A DNA stretch of 44,795 nt, taken from positions 1 through 44,795 of IMG/VR virus record IMGVR_UViG_3300036828_000354. The stretch is one strand, 5' to 3'. Both the position numbers and the translations under genes were made by a program. The stretch is from a virus. The notes beneath the pieces are model-generated. The model was not told where the DNA came from and made no database searches. It saw only the letters and a list, made by a program, of their open reading frames with translations. Shown one piece after another: positions 33,244 through 40,179 of this stretch (its first letter is position 1; each line of letters opens with the position of its first letter).

Positions 33244-34755
33244 CTAGAATGGTACATCATTCTCTTCTTGATACAATTCAGCAACCCATTTGGAAGCAGT
33301 CCAATTAGCAAAGTCTTCATGATTTCTGAGACTTTTTAGAATAATTCCGCTAACTGTTCTTTCTCTATTCGGTCCAACAACCAAGTAATCTTGCAAGAGG
33401 ACTTGAAAGCGCTGACCTGGCCTGTGTACGCGGTCCTCACTCTGCGATCTCGTAATCCAAGAGTGATCGTTGGAAAGATAATCGACGAGCCAGCACTTAG
33501 CGAAATTAGATCCAAAACGTCCTGCCTGAGGCTGACCGATAAGCAGAGCGGGACCTTTAGGATCTGAGCTATCTGGGTGAAAGAGAAATTTAGCTTTTTC
33601 CCTGTCAGTTTTGGATAGTCCTCCCTGGAGCACCTCAACTTGCATATTGGGAAATGTTTCCCGAACTCTCCTCTCAAGTCGAGCAATTTCAGCTCTAAAT
33701 CTACACCAAGTAATGAGTCTAAGGTCTGGATCTTCCTTGAGTCGAAACTCGAGGTTTGCCATGTACGCATCTGTAAGTTCTGACGAGATTTCGACAGTAA
33801 TTGTTGAACTGTCATCTTCTTCATCTAATAACCCTCCTAGGAAACCAGAGCAAATTTGAGCCAATCTTAGTGCTTTAACCGGAGCAGTCGTTACGATCGA
33901 GACTTCATCAGAAGAATTAAGATAAGCAACAAACTCTTCTCTCATCGAGACATACTTTTCCCATGTTGCCGGGGTCAAGCGAACTTCGATCAAAGGCGCT
34001 TTCATCTTTGGTAGGATGTCTAGACAATCTTTCTTGAGTCTTCGTAACGCATATGGCTTGATCTTATTCTGAAGACCTTCAATGTCAAAGTAGGATACGA
34101 CTTGCTTATTCATGTATCCACCCATTTGACAATGATGGTTTCTAAACGTAAAATAGTTCTTAAATCCCAGAATGATAGGATCTAAGAACTCGAATTGACT
34201 CCAAAGATTAAGGATCGATTGTCCAATAGGAGTACCATTTAGAATGAATCGTCTACCAATGACCTTCTTCAGACGAAGAGTTCCTTTGGTCTGAGAAGCA
34301 CGGAAATTAGAAATCGTACTAGATTCATCTACTCCACCAAAGACCTTCCTACCCTTCAATAGAGTAGTTAGAGTCTTAACATGTCTTTCTTGTCTCAAGA
34401 GTTCTACAGATACTACTAGCCACAAGAGTCCCTTTGATGTACTTGGGATCGCAACTGTCTTATTAGTGAACTCATGAATGATTCCAGATACAAAGGAATG
34501 CTCAATAATCTGAGAGAATTGTGGATGTACCCAGACGCTCTTAACCTGAGCTGGACAAATAATGACTACAGCATCTATCATGTTTGCTTCATACATGAAA
34601 CACGCAGCATCTATGATTTGCTTAGTCTTTCCACTACCCATCTCATCAAGAAGAGCAAAATTCTGATTAGTTACTAAGGCACGTACGCCTACCTTTTGAT
34701 GATCAAAGGGAGGGTACACGCATTTAGACCAATCGAGATTATCTACGTCAATCAT
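33244..34755 (-). CDS. SNF2-family helicase-like ATPase
   Basis: 503 aa. Motif I 'LDEMGSGKTKQIIDAA', Ia 'VVIICPAQVKSVW', II 'GVDESS' (DESS instead of DEAH), III 'FILNGTPIGQS', and the C-terminal motifs 'ARLERR', 'LLIGQPQAGRFGSNFAKC' and 'SEDRVHRPGQRFQVLLQDYL' show a complete SF2/SNF2 engine. Found in many phages as a replication or repair helicase. It has no extra DNA-binding domain, so it is a compact form. Confidence 0.93.
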   Translation of the reverse strand: MIDVDNLDWSKCVYPPFDHQKVGVRALVTNQNFALLDEMGSGKTKQIIDAACFMYEANMIDAVVIICPAQVKSVWVHPQFSQIIEHSFVSGIIHEFTNKTVAIPSTSKGLLWLVVSVELLRQERHVKTLTTLLKGRKVFGGVDESSTISNFRASQTKGTLRLKKVIGRRFILNGTPIGQSILNLWSQFEFLDPIILGFKNYFTFRNHHCQMGGYMNKQVVSYFDIEGLQNKIKPYALRRLKKDCLDILPKMKAPLIEVRLTPATWEKYVSMREEFVAYLNSSDEVSIVTTAPVKALRLAQICSGFLGGLLDEEDDSSTITVEISSELTDAYMANLEFRLKEDPDLRLITWCRFRAEIARLERRVRETFPNMQVEVLQGGLSKTDREKAKFLFHPDSSDPKGPALLIGQPQAGRFGSNFAKCWLVDYLSNDHSWITRSQSEDRVHRPGQRFQVLLQDYLVVGPNRERTVSGIILKSLRNHEDFANWTASKWVAELYQEENDVPF

Positions 34756-34976
34756 TTCTTTCCTTTTATATGAACAAATCCAACGTGTTTATCTGATTCG
34801 AGTAATTCTAATCTTTCTGCCTCTATCCAAACCCCGTCTCTAACTTTACCTGTACTGTCTAAATCCTCTGAATGTATACGAAACTGAGTTGCTTCATATA
34901 AACCTTCAGATTTCGCTAACGCGATACCAGTATAGCCTGATATTCTATCTTTTACCTTATCCCCTAAATCAATCAT
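34752..34976 (-). CDS. SH3-like small phage protein
   Basis: 74 aa. 'GDKVKDRISGYTGIALAKSE' and 'WIEAERLELLE' have the look of small SH3/KOW-like phage proteins. ATGA overlap with the upstream 59-aa gene and 4-base overlap with the helicase. Function unknown. Confidence 0.72.
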   Translation of the reverse strand: MIDLGDKVKDRISGYTGIALAKSEGLYEATQFRIHSEDLDSTGKVRDGVWIEAERLELLESDKHVGFVHIKGKK

Positions 34977-35152
34977 TGTGGTTTCTCATTTGTGTAGGAT
35001 TCAACTTGAATACCTTGTTCATTGATGATCTTAACTTTATGAATACCCGGCAACATTATATGCATCTCAGCTGCTCTTTCAGCTATTCCGATCGGCATAT
35101 CGGTTGATGTTCTATAGGTACAGTTTAAACAAGCACAAGAATATAATAGCAT
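34973..35152 (-). CDS. Hypothetical 59-aa protein
   Basis: ATG 35152 with SD GAGGTG, stop overlapping the next ATG. Starts MLLYSCACLNCTYRTSTDMP, with CxCxxC at the N-terminus, possibly metal-binding, then 'KVKIINEQGIQVESY'. Below the usual size cut-off, but coupling and SD support it. Confidence 0.65.
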   Translation of the reverse strand: MLLYSCACLNCTYRTSTDMPIGIAERAAEMHIMLPGIHKVKIINEQGIQVESYTNEKPQ

Positions 35153-35183
35153 AAAGACACCTCAAGTTATACAACGAAGATGT

Positions 35184-35262
35184 ATTCTTCAGGGGTCTTG
35201 ATATGTCCATCCGCCAGAACGTGATCCCACGGTAGCTTAGATGCGACAGACCCCTGAAGAAT
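35184..35262 (-). ncRNA. Long-stem structured RNA candidate
   Basis: Perfect 15-bp inverted repeat: ATTCTTCAGGGGTCT (35184-35198) and its complement (35248-35262) with 49 bases between. On the - strand the loop holds further pairs: GTC-CATC with GATG-GAC, and CGTG-GGAT-CACG. The right arm shares a base with the terminator-like hairpin at 35262-35283. An open frame ('KLPWDHVLADGHIKTPEEY') also crosses it but has no ATG, GTG or TTG. RNA or protein cannot be settled here. Confidence 0.4.
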
Positions 35263-35283
35263 GCACCCTCTTTAAAGGGTGCA
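35262..35283 (-). terminator. Hairpin after the Ala-rich gene
   Basis: TGCACCCT and AGGGTGCA (perfect 8 bp, 6-base loop) lie 6 bases beyond the stop of the Ala-rich gene. On the - strand it is followed by TTCTTC, a poor T-run, so termination may be partial. Confidence 0.5.
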
Positions 35284-35288
35284 CTTGT

Positions 35289-35636
35289 TTAGCTTGCTAC
35301 AGGTGGTGCACCAGCTGTATTCAGTGTTCCAGCGCTGGCATTCAACTGACCTGCAGCAGTCGTCATCGCAGCAACAGCAGCATCGATATCAGACTGTTGA
35401 ACTCCACCAGGGTTGCTTGCAGCAGCGGCCAGAGCCTTAGCGGCTGCGGCTACTGCGGTTGCCTCTGCGGTTTCTGCGGTTGCTAGAGCGGTCTCAGCGG
35501 CGGCCAATGCGGATGCATTCGTAGACATGACTTTGGTTTCCTTTGATAGAGATAATACAGCTTGTGTTAAATCTTTAACTGCAGCCGTTAAACATTTAAT
35601 GGCTTCAGTCATTTCTTTGTCTCTAAGTAAGCCCAT
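35289..35636 (-). CDS. Ala-rich helical protein
   Basis: 115 aa. Residues about 45-75 are nearly all Ala/Thr/Glu (ETALATAETAEATAVAAAAK), predicting a long helix or coiled coil. The DNA is repetitive and G/C-rich. ATG 35636 has SD GAGGAG. The pattern resembles small phage proteins of unknown role. Confidence 0.7.
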   Translation of the reverse strand: MGLLRDKEMTEAIKCLTAAVKDLTQAVLSLSKETKVMSTNASALAAAETALATAETAEATAVAAAAKALAAAASNPGGVQQSDIDAAVAAMTTAAGQLNASAGTLNTAGAPPVAS

Positions 35637-35638
35637 GC

Positions 35639-35968
35639 TTACTCCTCTTCTTCTACGTCTTCCTCGTCTTCTTCTACGTCTTCCTCATTCTCTGTAAAGA
35701 ATTCACGAAGCATATCTTCCGCAGAAGAACTTGAAACTCTTTGTGGTTTTTCTTTTATAGAGGCCAAGAGTTCTGACTCTCCATCATAAGAAACTTCATA
35801 TGTAACTTCTAGTGTTGCTTTTCCATCTTGAAATTCAATGGTAAGTTCTTTATCACTGAACCCATTCATTGGATCGCCGGAGTCTTTCCCCATAAAATCA
35901 ACAGGAAGGGCCGCGTTATCTATCTGTTCTGGAGTAACTTCTAATTTAATCAGGCCTGCGGTATTCAT
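35639..35968 (-). CDS. Acidic-tailed protein
   Basis: 109 aa from ATG 35968 with SD AAGGAG; a longer frame reaching 36007 lacks one. The C-terminus is a run of Asp/Glu (EEDVEEDEEDVEEEE) encoded by an imperfect 18-21-base repeat. A beta-rich middle (KELTIEFQDGKATLEVTYEV) resembles an OB-like fold. An acidic tail like those of SSBs or DNA mimics is possible. Confidence 0.68.
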   Translation of the reverse strand: MNTAGLIKLEVTPEQIDNAALPVDFMGKDSGDPMNGFSDKELTIEFQDGKATLEVTYEVSYDGESELLASIKEKPQRVSSSSAEDMLREFFTENEEDVEEDEEDVEEEE

Positions 35969-35982
35969 TGGTTCTCCTTTTT

Positions 35983-36444
35983 TCAGTTTGATACATCCGA
36001 CGGCCAATAATAAGGGAGTGTCGCGTCCTCATTAGGCCAAAATTGTCTATAATGTAATGGGAGTTTTCTTACTAGATTAGATCGATGTGATCTGTGAAAC
36101 TCTTCTTTTCCCAGCCAAGGTGGAGGAATTTGCTCACCAGCATTATGAAGTGGAATCTGTATAGTGTTGCTGTAGCCCCTTGAACACCATTCCCCTATTG
36201 CGCATGCTAGATACAACTTTAACCATTCTTCGTGTCCTCTCCACATCTGAATTACTGGATGATTTCTCCACTGAGAATTGCTGTAATCAAAGGGAACTAA
36301 TGAGAGAAGATTTTTAGGAAGAAATGGTTCATTAAGTAGAACTTCTAAAATCTGAGCGGCCTCGACTCTTTGTTTCCCCAATCTTTGTTGATCGAGAAAC
36401 TCCATCGATTGAACGAAACTCTGGACCGGTAAAAATGTTTGCGT
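35983..36444 (-). CDS. Pyrimidine-dimer-glycosylase-like protein (apparent ACG start)
   Basis: 153 aa if read from ACG 36444, giving MQTFLPVQSFVQSMEFLDQQ, then 'RLGKQRVEAAQIL' and 'NHPVIQMWRGHEEWLKLY'. These match the MSMEG_6728-like family, whose members typically begin M-Q-T-F-L-P. SD AGGAG is 6 bases before ACG and overlaps the stop of the HTH gene. The only upstream in-frame codons before that stop are CAT and ATT. ATG at 36405 would remove the family N-terminus and has no SD. Confidence 0.75.
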   Translation of the reverse strand, partial: TQTFLPVQSFVQSMEFLDQQRLGKQRVEAAQILEVLLNEPFLPKNLLSLVPFDYSNSQWRNHPVIQMWRGHEEWLKLYLACAIGEWCSRGYSNTIQIPLHNAGEQIPPPWLGKEEFHRSHRSNLVRKLPLHYRQFWPNEDATLPYYWPSDVSN

Positions 36445-36453
36445 ATGAATCTC

Positions 36454-36663
36454 CTATGCTACTTCTTCTAATTTTTCGGTTGGCCAGATTTTCTCTATTG
36501 GTTCAGCTAGCGCTTTTGCGATAGCCTGGGCTGTAGTGAGTGTAACGCCTTTTCCCTTGCTGGCATTATATAGAGTCATTCTGGTAAGCCCAGTCAATTC
36601 AATAAGCTGGCCCCAGCTAATGTTTTTGCTCTCCATGATGTCGGACATTAGGGATTTTCTCAT
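36454..36663 (-). CDS. Small HTH (XRE/Cro-like) regulator, leaderless candidate
   Basis: 69 aa. 'ISWGQLIELTGLTRMTLYNA' is a typical helix-turn-helix and 'TTAQAIAKALAEPIEKIWP' the third and fourth helices of a Cro/CI-like fold. No SD; TATAAT ends 6 bases before the ATG, so transcription should begin at the A of ATG. It likely regulates its own promoter at 36670-36698 and perhaps the matching one at 43009-43037. Confidence 0.85.
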   Translation of the reverse strand: MRKSLMSDIMESKNISWGQLIELTGLTRMTLYNASKGKGVTLTTAQAIAKALAEPIEKIWPTEKLEEVA

Positions 36664-36669
36664 AATTTA

Positions 36670-36698
36670 ATTATAATACAAGTTTTTACACTTGTATA
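36670..36698 (-). promoter_or_regulatory. Promoter with palindromic operator before the HTH gene
   Basis: TATACA (36693-36698), 17 bases, TATAAT (36670-36675), 6 bases, then ATG. The palindrome TACAAGT-gtaaaa-ACTTGTA (36677-36696) fills the spacer and the -35, as in autoregulated repressor promoters. A near copy sits at 43009-43037. Confidence 0.72.
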
Positions 36699-36716
36699 TA
36701 TCTTTTTTTCACGAAC

Positions 36717-36959
36717 TTATGAGAAGTTGTAACGTTCTGAAGGTCCTCCAAGAACTGGAGCAGGGCATTTTGTTCTTTCTAAAGTGAACTCTGGCAAATA
36801 GCCATAGTCGACGAAAAAACAGAGAAGTTGCATAGAGATTGAGTTACGCGATTTTTCATCCAATTCAATAGACTGATTTTTCTCAGCCTCAACAATTTTT
36901 TCTTCTATTTTCTGTTGTAAATCTCTAGGAACCATTACTGTTTTAACTTCGTCACTCAT
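36717..36959 (-). CDS. Hypothetical protein
   Basis: 80 aa. N-terminus 'MVPRDLQQKIEEKIVEAEKN' is compatible with a ribbon-helix-helix-like or coiled element. Starts by ATGA overlap with the upstream 55-aa gene. Unknown function. Confidence 0.68.
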   Translation of the reverse strand: MSDEVKTVMVPRDLQQKIEEKIVEAEKNQSIELDEKSRNSISMQLLCFFVDYGYLPEFTLERTKCPAPVLGGPSERYNFS

Positions 36960-37123
36960 ACTTCCTCCGGTTTGATCTTTTCTACAAGTTCACGTGCTTC
37001 TTTCCATAAACTGACTCGTGATTGCCAGTTTGTCCATAGTTCGTATGGCGTTCTTTTTGGCTCACCTGAGTCAACAAAATCCTTCAGAATCTTATATGCC
37101 TTAACAATATCAGCTTCATTCAT
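36956..37123 (-). CDS. Hypothetical 55-aa protein
   Basis: ATG 37123 overlaps the upstream stop and its own stop overlaps the next start. Product MNEADIVKAYKILKDFVDSG onward is Lys/Glu-rich and helical with two Trp. Both junctions being ATGA supports translation. Confidence 0.65.
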   Translation of the reverse strand: MNEADIVKAYKILKDFVDSGEPKRTPYELWTNWQSRVSLWKEARELVEKIKPEEV

Positions 37124-37413
37124 TTTGTCTCTCTTTCATCCCATCGCTGAGTCCCATGCTTCTTTTGAATGTTTAAGCTAAGCAAGGTACAATAATAAGT
37201 AGCATTTAGCCACTGATTCTTAGCTATACACTCCTCTAGTTTCTTCATCAACCTCTTAACCTCATTATTGACGTCAGAAGTCGGATGCTTCGTATGCTGG
37301 TTTCTCACGTCTTGGGGGTTTTTCTTGAACAAGTCCATCTCCTCGGGTGACAGCGATAATTTCCAATGAAGTGAGTCTATTAAGGAGAGGCCGTATTTGA
37401 TTTCGGTAGTCAT
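37120..37413 (-). CDS. Hypothetical protein (start uncertain)
   Basis: 97 aa from ATG 37413; other starts are TTG 37425 or ATG 37338. Mainly helical ('EVKRLMKKLEECIAKNQWLN'). It overlaps the neighbouring frame at 37274-37492 by about 140 bases, so one of the two may begin later or not be expressed. Its stop couples to the next gene by ATGA. Confidence 0.58.
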   Translation of the reverse strand: MTTEIKYGLSLIDSLHWKLSLSPEEMDLFKKNPQDVRNQHTKHPTSDVNNEVKRLMKKLEECIAKNQWLNATYYCTLLSLNIQKKHGTQRWDERETK

Positions 37414-37492
37414 AAGCTCTTCCAAATGTCGTTAGGGCCTCTTCATTCCAAATGTCTCCAAATTCGTCCCGAACATACCAATCGTACTTCAA
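37274..37492 (-). CDS. Hypothetical protein (TTG start)
   Basis: 72 aa. TTG 37492 forms a TTGA overlap with the stop of the secreted protein and has AGGA at good distance. Starts LKYDWYVRDEFGDIWNEEAL, a plausible beta-alpha fold. Large overlap with the following frame, so confidence is moderate. Confidence 0.5.
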   Translation of the reverse strand: MKYDWYVRDEFGDIWNEEALTTFGRAYDYRNQIRPLLNRLTSLEIIAVTRGDGLVQEKPPRREKPAYEASDF

Positions 37493-38001
37493 GGTAAAAT
37501 TCCTGCGATTTTTGATAGTAACCAAGCTAAGCCACTACCCGGTTCAGGGGTGAAAAAACCTGTAGACTTTTGCAGATGTTTACCTCCCCATAATGGTGCA
37601 TATTGTTCAAGGGCTTCATCATCTGCTATATCTACAGTATGAGTCTTTGTATCTACTTCGAGTTCCATCATTCGGTACTTAATTTTACTACAATCAAAAC
37701 CAGGTAATTGAGCTTTACAGTTCTCTGAGGTTTTGTACCATTGCCATATCCAGGCTACGTATCTACCTCTAGTAGCATAGTCATTGAAACCAGCGTCAAA
37801 TCTAGGATCAGCAGTAAAGAACATAACGTCCTTATCTTCATAAAGAACTGTAATCCATTCCATCTCTCCCTGATGCCACCAATCATGTACAGCAATTGGT
37901 CGACCAAAATTATCTAGTCTAAGACCAAACGCATCATTATAACTCTGTGCTTGAACACTAGAAGTTAGAATAAGAGTGGCGGCAATGAGAGAGAGTTTCA
38001 T
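37489..38001 (-). CDS. Secreted protein with PEP-CTERM-like C-terminus
   Basis: 170 aa. Signal peptide MKLSLIAATLILTSSVQAQS. Middle is Trp/Tyr/Asp-rich with two Cys (SENC, FDC). C-terminus 'FTPEPGSGLAWLLSKIAGILP' resembles a PEP-CTERM sorting tail (Pro-Glu-Pro then hydrophobic segment), but the usual closing Arg cluster is missing. An early phage gene exporting a protein to the envelope is unusual; it could alter the cell surface. Function unknown. Confidence 0.72.
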   Translation of the reverse strand: MKLSLIAATLILTSSVQAQSYNDAFGLRLDNFGRPIAVHDWWHQGEMEWITVLYEDKDVMFFTADPRFDAGFNDYATRGRYVAWIWQWYKTSENCKAQLPGFDCSKIKYRMMELEVDTKTHTVDIADDEALEQYAPLWGGKHLQKSTGFFTPEPGSGLAWLLSKIAGILP

Positions 38002-38195
38002 TTTCCCTCCAACTCCAAAATAGGTTGCGGTAGCTGTTTTTGTTTTTCTCTAATTACTTCACCATTAACCGTTACACCTTGATTTGATTGTTTAACAATT
38101 TCTTGATAGAGATCATAAGACACTATCATCGTACCCGGCGGTAGAGAAAAATCACAACCTACCGTGTAAACACCTCCAAATTCAATTTTTCTCAT
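37998..38195 (-). CDS. Hypothetical protein
   Basis: 65 aa from ATG 38195 (SD GGAGG); the longer frame to 38249 overlaps the zinc gene. Contains 'YTVGCDFSLPPGTMIVSYDL', beta-rich. Overlaps the signal-peptide gene's start by 4 bases. Unknown function. Confidence 0.66.
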   Translation of the reverse strand: MRKIEFGGVYTVGCDFSLPPGTMIVSYDLYQEIVKQSNQGVTVNGEVIREKQKQLPQPILELEGK

Positions 38196-38422
38196 TCTTC
38201 CTCCAATGTTCCATTGCCGAGGAAGCGTTGGACAACCTTGATGGCGCATTCAGCCCCACAAACGTCTTTCATTGTTCTATTTCTGTTTTCAGCGTTGAGG
38301 TCAGTAACACCAAATTCTTGAATGTGGCAGCCTTCTGAATCTACATCAATAACAAACCAGTGGTTTACTTCACCCTTCTGCTTACCACATACATCACAGT
38401 TGATCGTAATCTGAGCTGCCAT
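38192..38422 (-). CDS. Zinc-ribbon hypothetical protein
   Basis: 76 aa. CDVCGK at the N-terminus and CGAEC near residue 55 form a likely four-Cys zinc site. One of several such small proteins on this strand. Unknown function. Confidence 0.7.
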   Translation of the reverse strand: MAAQITINCDVCGKQKGEVNHWFVIDVDSEGCHIQEFGVTDLNAENRNRTMKDVCGAECAIKVVQRFLGNGTLEEE

Positions 38423-38423
38423 A

Positions 38424-38642
38424 TTATCTCTCCTTATTGGCTATATTATATGCCTGAGTTCTAATACCGTGTAGTTGAGTCTCATACTTTTCACTTATGA
38501 GAAGATTTGCCTCTGTTTGAATATTGATAGCTAGTGCCATGTCAGCTTGGACATAAACTATAGTCTGTTGCTGACTATGAATTATCTTGTTAAGTCTAGC
38601 TCGTTGCAAACGTAGTTCATTGAGAAGTTCGTTATACTCCAC
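38424..38642 (-). CDS. Helical hypothetical protein (GTG start)
   Basis: 72 aa from GTG 38642, with GGGAGG seven bases before. All-helical, Gln/Leu/Arg-rich, coiled-coil-like (LLNELRLQRARLNKIIHSQQ). Overlaps the zinc gene by 61 bases. Unknown function. Confidence 0.63.
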   Translation of the reverse strand: MEYNELLNELRLQRARLNKIIHSQQQTIVYVQADMALAINIQTEANLLISEKYETQLHGIRTQAYNIANKER

Positions 38643-38851
38643 CAGCGTACCTCCCTATATTGCCAAAAGAATTTTTGATACACCACAAGATTTTCTTCTT
38701 CTGTTCCCAGGCCCCATTCTTTATGGCAGGTCTCACACATAAACACCCAATGACCTCGATTACCATACTTACTTTGTTTCACACGAGCATCAAAGAGTTG
38801 AAATCCAACCGCGCCGCAAATTTCACAACCTTGATTAGGAGACGGTTTCAT
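38582..38851 (-). CDS. Zinc-ribbon hypothetical protein
   Basis: 89 aa from ATG 38851, sharing bases with the upstream TAA. CEICGA near residue 9 and CETCHKEWG at about 40 form a four-Cys site, a zinc-ribbon or HNH-like finger. C-terminus overlaps the next gene. Unknown function. Confidence 0.66.
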   Translation of the reverse strand: MKPSPNQGCEICGAVGFQLFDARVKQSKYGNRGHWVFMCETCHKEWGLGTEEENLVVYQKFFWQYREVRWWSITNFSMNYVCNELDLTR

Positions 38852-39042
38852 TATTCCTCGCAGATTTTGTCCCAGCAAGGTTCACACATTCCTGAGATCT
38901 GATATTCCTTACGGCCAGCCTCAGAATAAAAGATTGGTGGTTTCTTACAGTTAACACAGATGCCTTGATCTAACGCCTCTTTCTTTGTCATTCCAGTCGC
39001 AGCGATTGAAACCTCATCCTTGAACTTCTGTAATGGATCCAT
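38851..39042 (-). CDS. Zinc-ribbon hypothetical protein
   Basis: 63 aa. CVNCKK and CEPCWDK form a four-Cys zinc site after a charged N-terminus. Start ATG 39042 has GGAA upstream. Unknown function. Confidence 0.66.
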   Translation of the reverse strand: MDPLQKFKDEVSIAATGMTKKEALDQGICVNCKKPPIFYSEAGRKEYQISGMCEPCWDKICEE

Positions 39043-39256
39043 CTTTATTCCTTTCTAGAATGATTCCAGTCTGTACTCCGAACAAGAAGATGAAGGCTAA
39101 ATTCTGCATATTAAGTTTACCCTCAACTACTACGTCTTTAATGAAGAGTGCAAGACCCATTCTATTTCTAGGGTCTTCCATCCACTCATCCATCATCTTA
39201 CGTTTGTCTTCTTCAGCGGCATTTAAAGCCCTTAACGATGCTTCAAGAATCTTCAT
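39014..39256 (-). CDS. Hypothetical protein with hydrophobic C-terminal half
   Basis: 80 aa. Charged helix (AAEEDKRKMMDEWMEDPRNR), then 'NLAFIFLFGVQTGIILERNK', which could be a weak membrane segment or buried helix. Overlaps the zinc gene by 29 bases. Unknown function. Confidence 0.64.
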   Translation of the reverse strand: MKILEASLRALNAAEEDKRKMMDEWMEDPRNRMGLALFIKDVVVEGKLNMQNLAFIFLFGVQTGIILERNKDGSITEVQG

Positions 39257-39258
39257 TT

Positions 39259-39453
39259 TTACCTCGACAGTTGTCCATCTATTTTGTCTAACAAAGAATA
39301 CAAGTCCTCAGACAATCTAGTGAGTACAGGACCCTTGTCTACGTGCTTGATTTTTCGTAGTTCGGTGATCAACTTATACGCCTCAACACGAGTTCGTTGA
39401 ACGGCAATCTTTGATTCTTCACGAGGTTGATAATCTTCTGAATTCCACCCCAT
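39259..39453 (-). CDS. Helical hypothetical protein
   Basis: 64 aa, charged and helical (TRVEAYKLITELRKIKHVDK). Two bases from each neighbour in the same operon. Unknown function. Confidence 0.66.
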   Translation of the reverse strand: MGWNSEDYQPREESKIAVQRTRVEAYKLITELRKIKHVDKGPVLTRLSEDLYSLLDKIDGQLSR

Positions 39454-39455
39454 CG

Positions 39456-39917
39456 TTATACCGCCGCTTTAGTGCCGAGTTTAGCGCGGATACCACCAGT
39501 GTGTTGCTTGAATCGACGCGAGAGTTTATTCGTTTCGGTATACTTTGGACTCTTATGTGGTTTGTGGCCCTTGGTAGCGCCGATGCGATTCACCTTTGGA
39601 ACCGCGATAAGTGCGTATTCACCAGCTTGGAAACCACCATCGCGATCAAAGGATATGATCTCGCGTGCGACATGCTCTGGAACAAAAAAGCGAGTCGCTT
39701 TATGGTCTTTAACAAGATACGCGCGAGATACAGAGATGATCACGCCATCAGCCTTGAACTTTTTCTTGCAGGCTACTGCTAATGCGCACGCTTTGTGATT
39801 TCGTACAGTTGCAGAGTTGATATCCTGCCGTGAGACTTCAACCGTAACGTCACGTCTTGCATCGGATACTGAAGTAACGTTCGGAAAGAGTTGCTGTACG
39901 ATTTGCAATGCATTTGC
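39456..39917 (-). CDS. Basic conserved-looking protein of unknown function
   Basis: 153 aa from ATG 39917, with SD AGGAG; a longer frame to 39950 lacks support. Lys/Arg/His-rich C-terminus (TKGHKPHKSPKYTETNKLSR) suggests nucleic acid binding. Third codon positions are visibly richer in G/C than in neighbours, similar to the gene at 24189. Long upstream leader follows (see 39918-40336). No recognised family. Confidence 0.75.
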   Translation of the reverse strand, partial: ANALQIVQQLFPNVTSVSDARRDVTVEVSRQDINSATVRNHKACALAVACKKKFKADGVIISVSRAYLVKDHKATRFFVPEHVAREIISFDRDGGFQAGEYALIAVPKVNRIGATKGHKPHKSPKYTETNKLSRRFKQHTGGIRAKLGTKAAV

Positions 39918-40000
39918 CATGAATGTTTCTCCTTTTAAGTGTACTCCCAAGGTGAGCAGATATCGAAGGCAAATTAAATACTCAATCTGCAGTTAAGTAC

Positions 40001-40111
40001 CTAACCCGCCGATGGACCCAGAGGCAAATCGAGATCCACTACCTGCCCACCTTGGCAATACACTTTCTGTTCCTTCCCTTGGACCCATACTTTTTCGGAT
40101 TGACCCCGCAA
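40001..40111 (-). CDS. Mini-ORF with protein-like sequence (tentative)
   Basis: 36 aa from TTG 40111, ending in 'VYCQGGQVVDLDLPLGPSAG'. Alternating hydrophobic residues look like a real beta strand. The SD is too close to the TTG, so the start is doubtful, and another frame overlaps. Confidence 0.35.
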   Translation of the reverse strand: MRGQSEKVWVQGKEQKVYCQGGQVVDLDLPLGPSAG

Positions 40112-40179
40112 ATCCTATAAACAATGTAGTCTACCCCTAGTATATACACTGTTTCATGTATGGATCCAAGGCAAGGAAC
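40069..40179. repeat. 22-base imperfect inverted repeat, 67-base loop
   Basis: Arms at 40069-40090 and 40158-40179 match with 2 differences (GTTCCTT...CCATAC and its complement). Could form a long stem in RNA from either strand or cruciform DNA. It overlaps the ambiguous frames. Confidence 0.65.

Noticed and set aside
35161-35288. Short protein across the long-stem element ('KLPWDHVLADGHIKTPEEY')
   Set aside because: Sequence looks protein-like but no ATG, GTG or TTG is present in frame; kept only as an alternative to the RNA reading.
40012-40140. + strand 42-codon frame starting MDPEANRDPLPAHLGNTLSV
   Set aside because: No SD and no + strand genes nearby; it is the complement of better-looking - strand frames.
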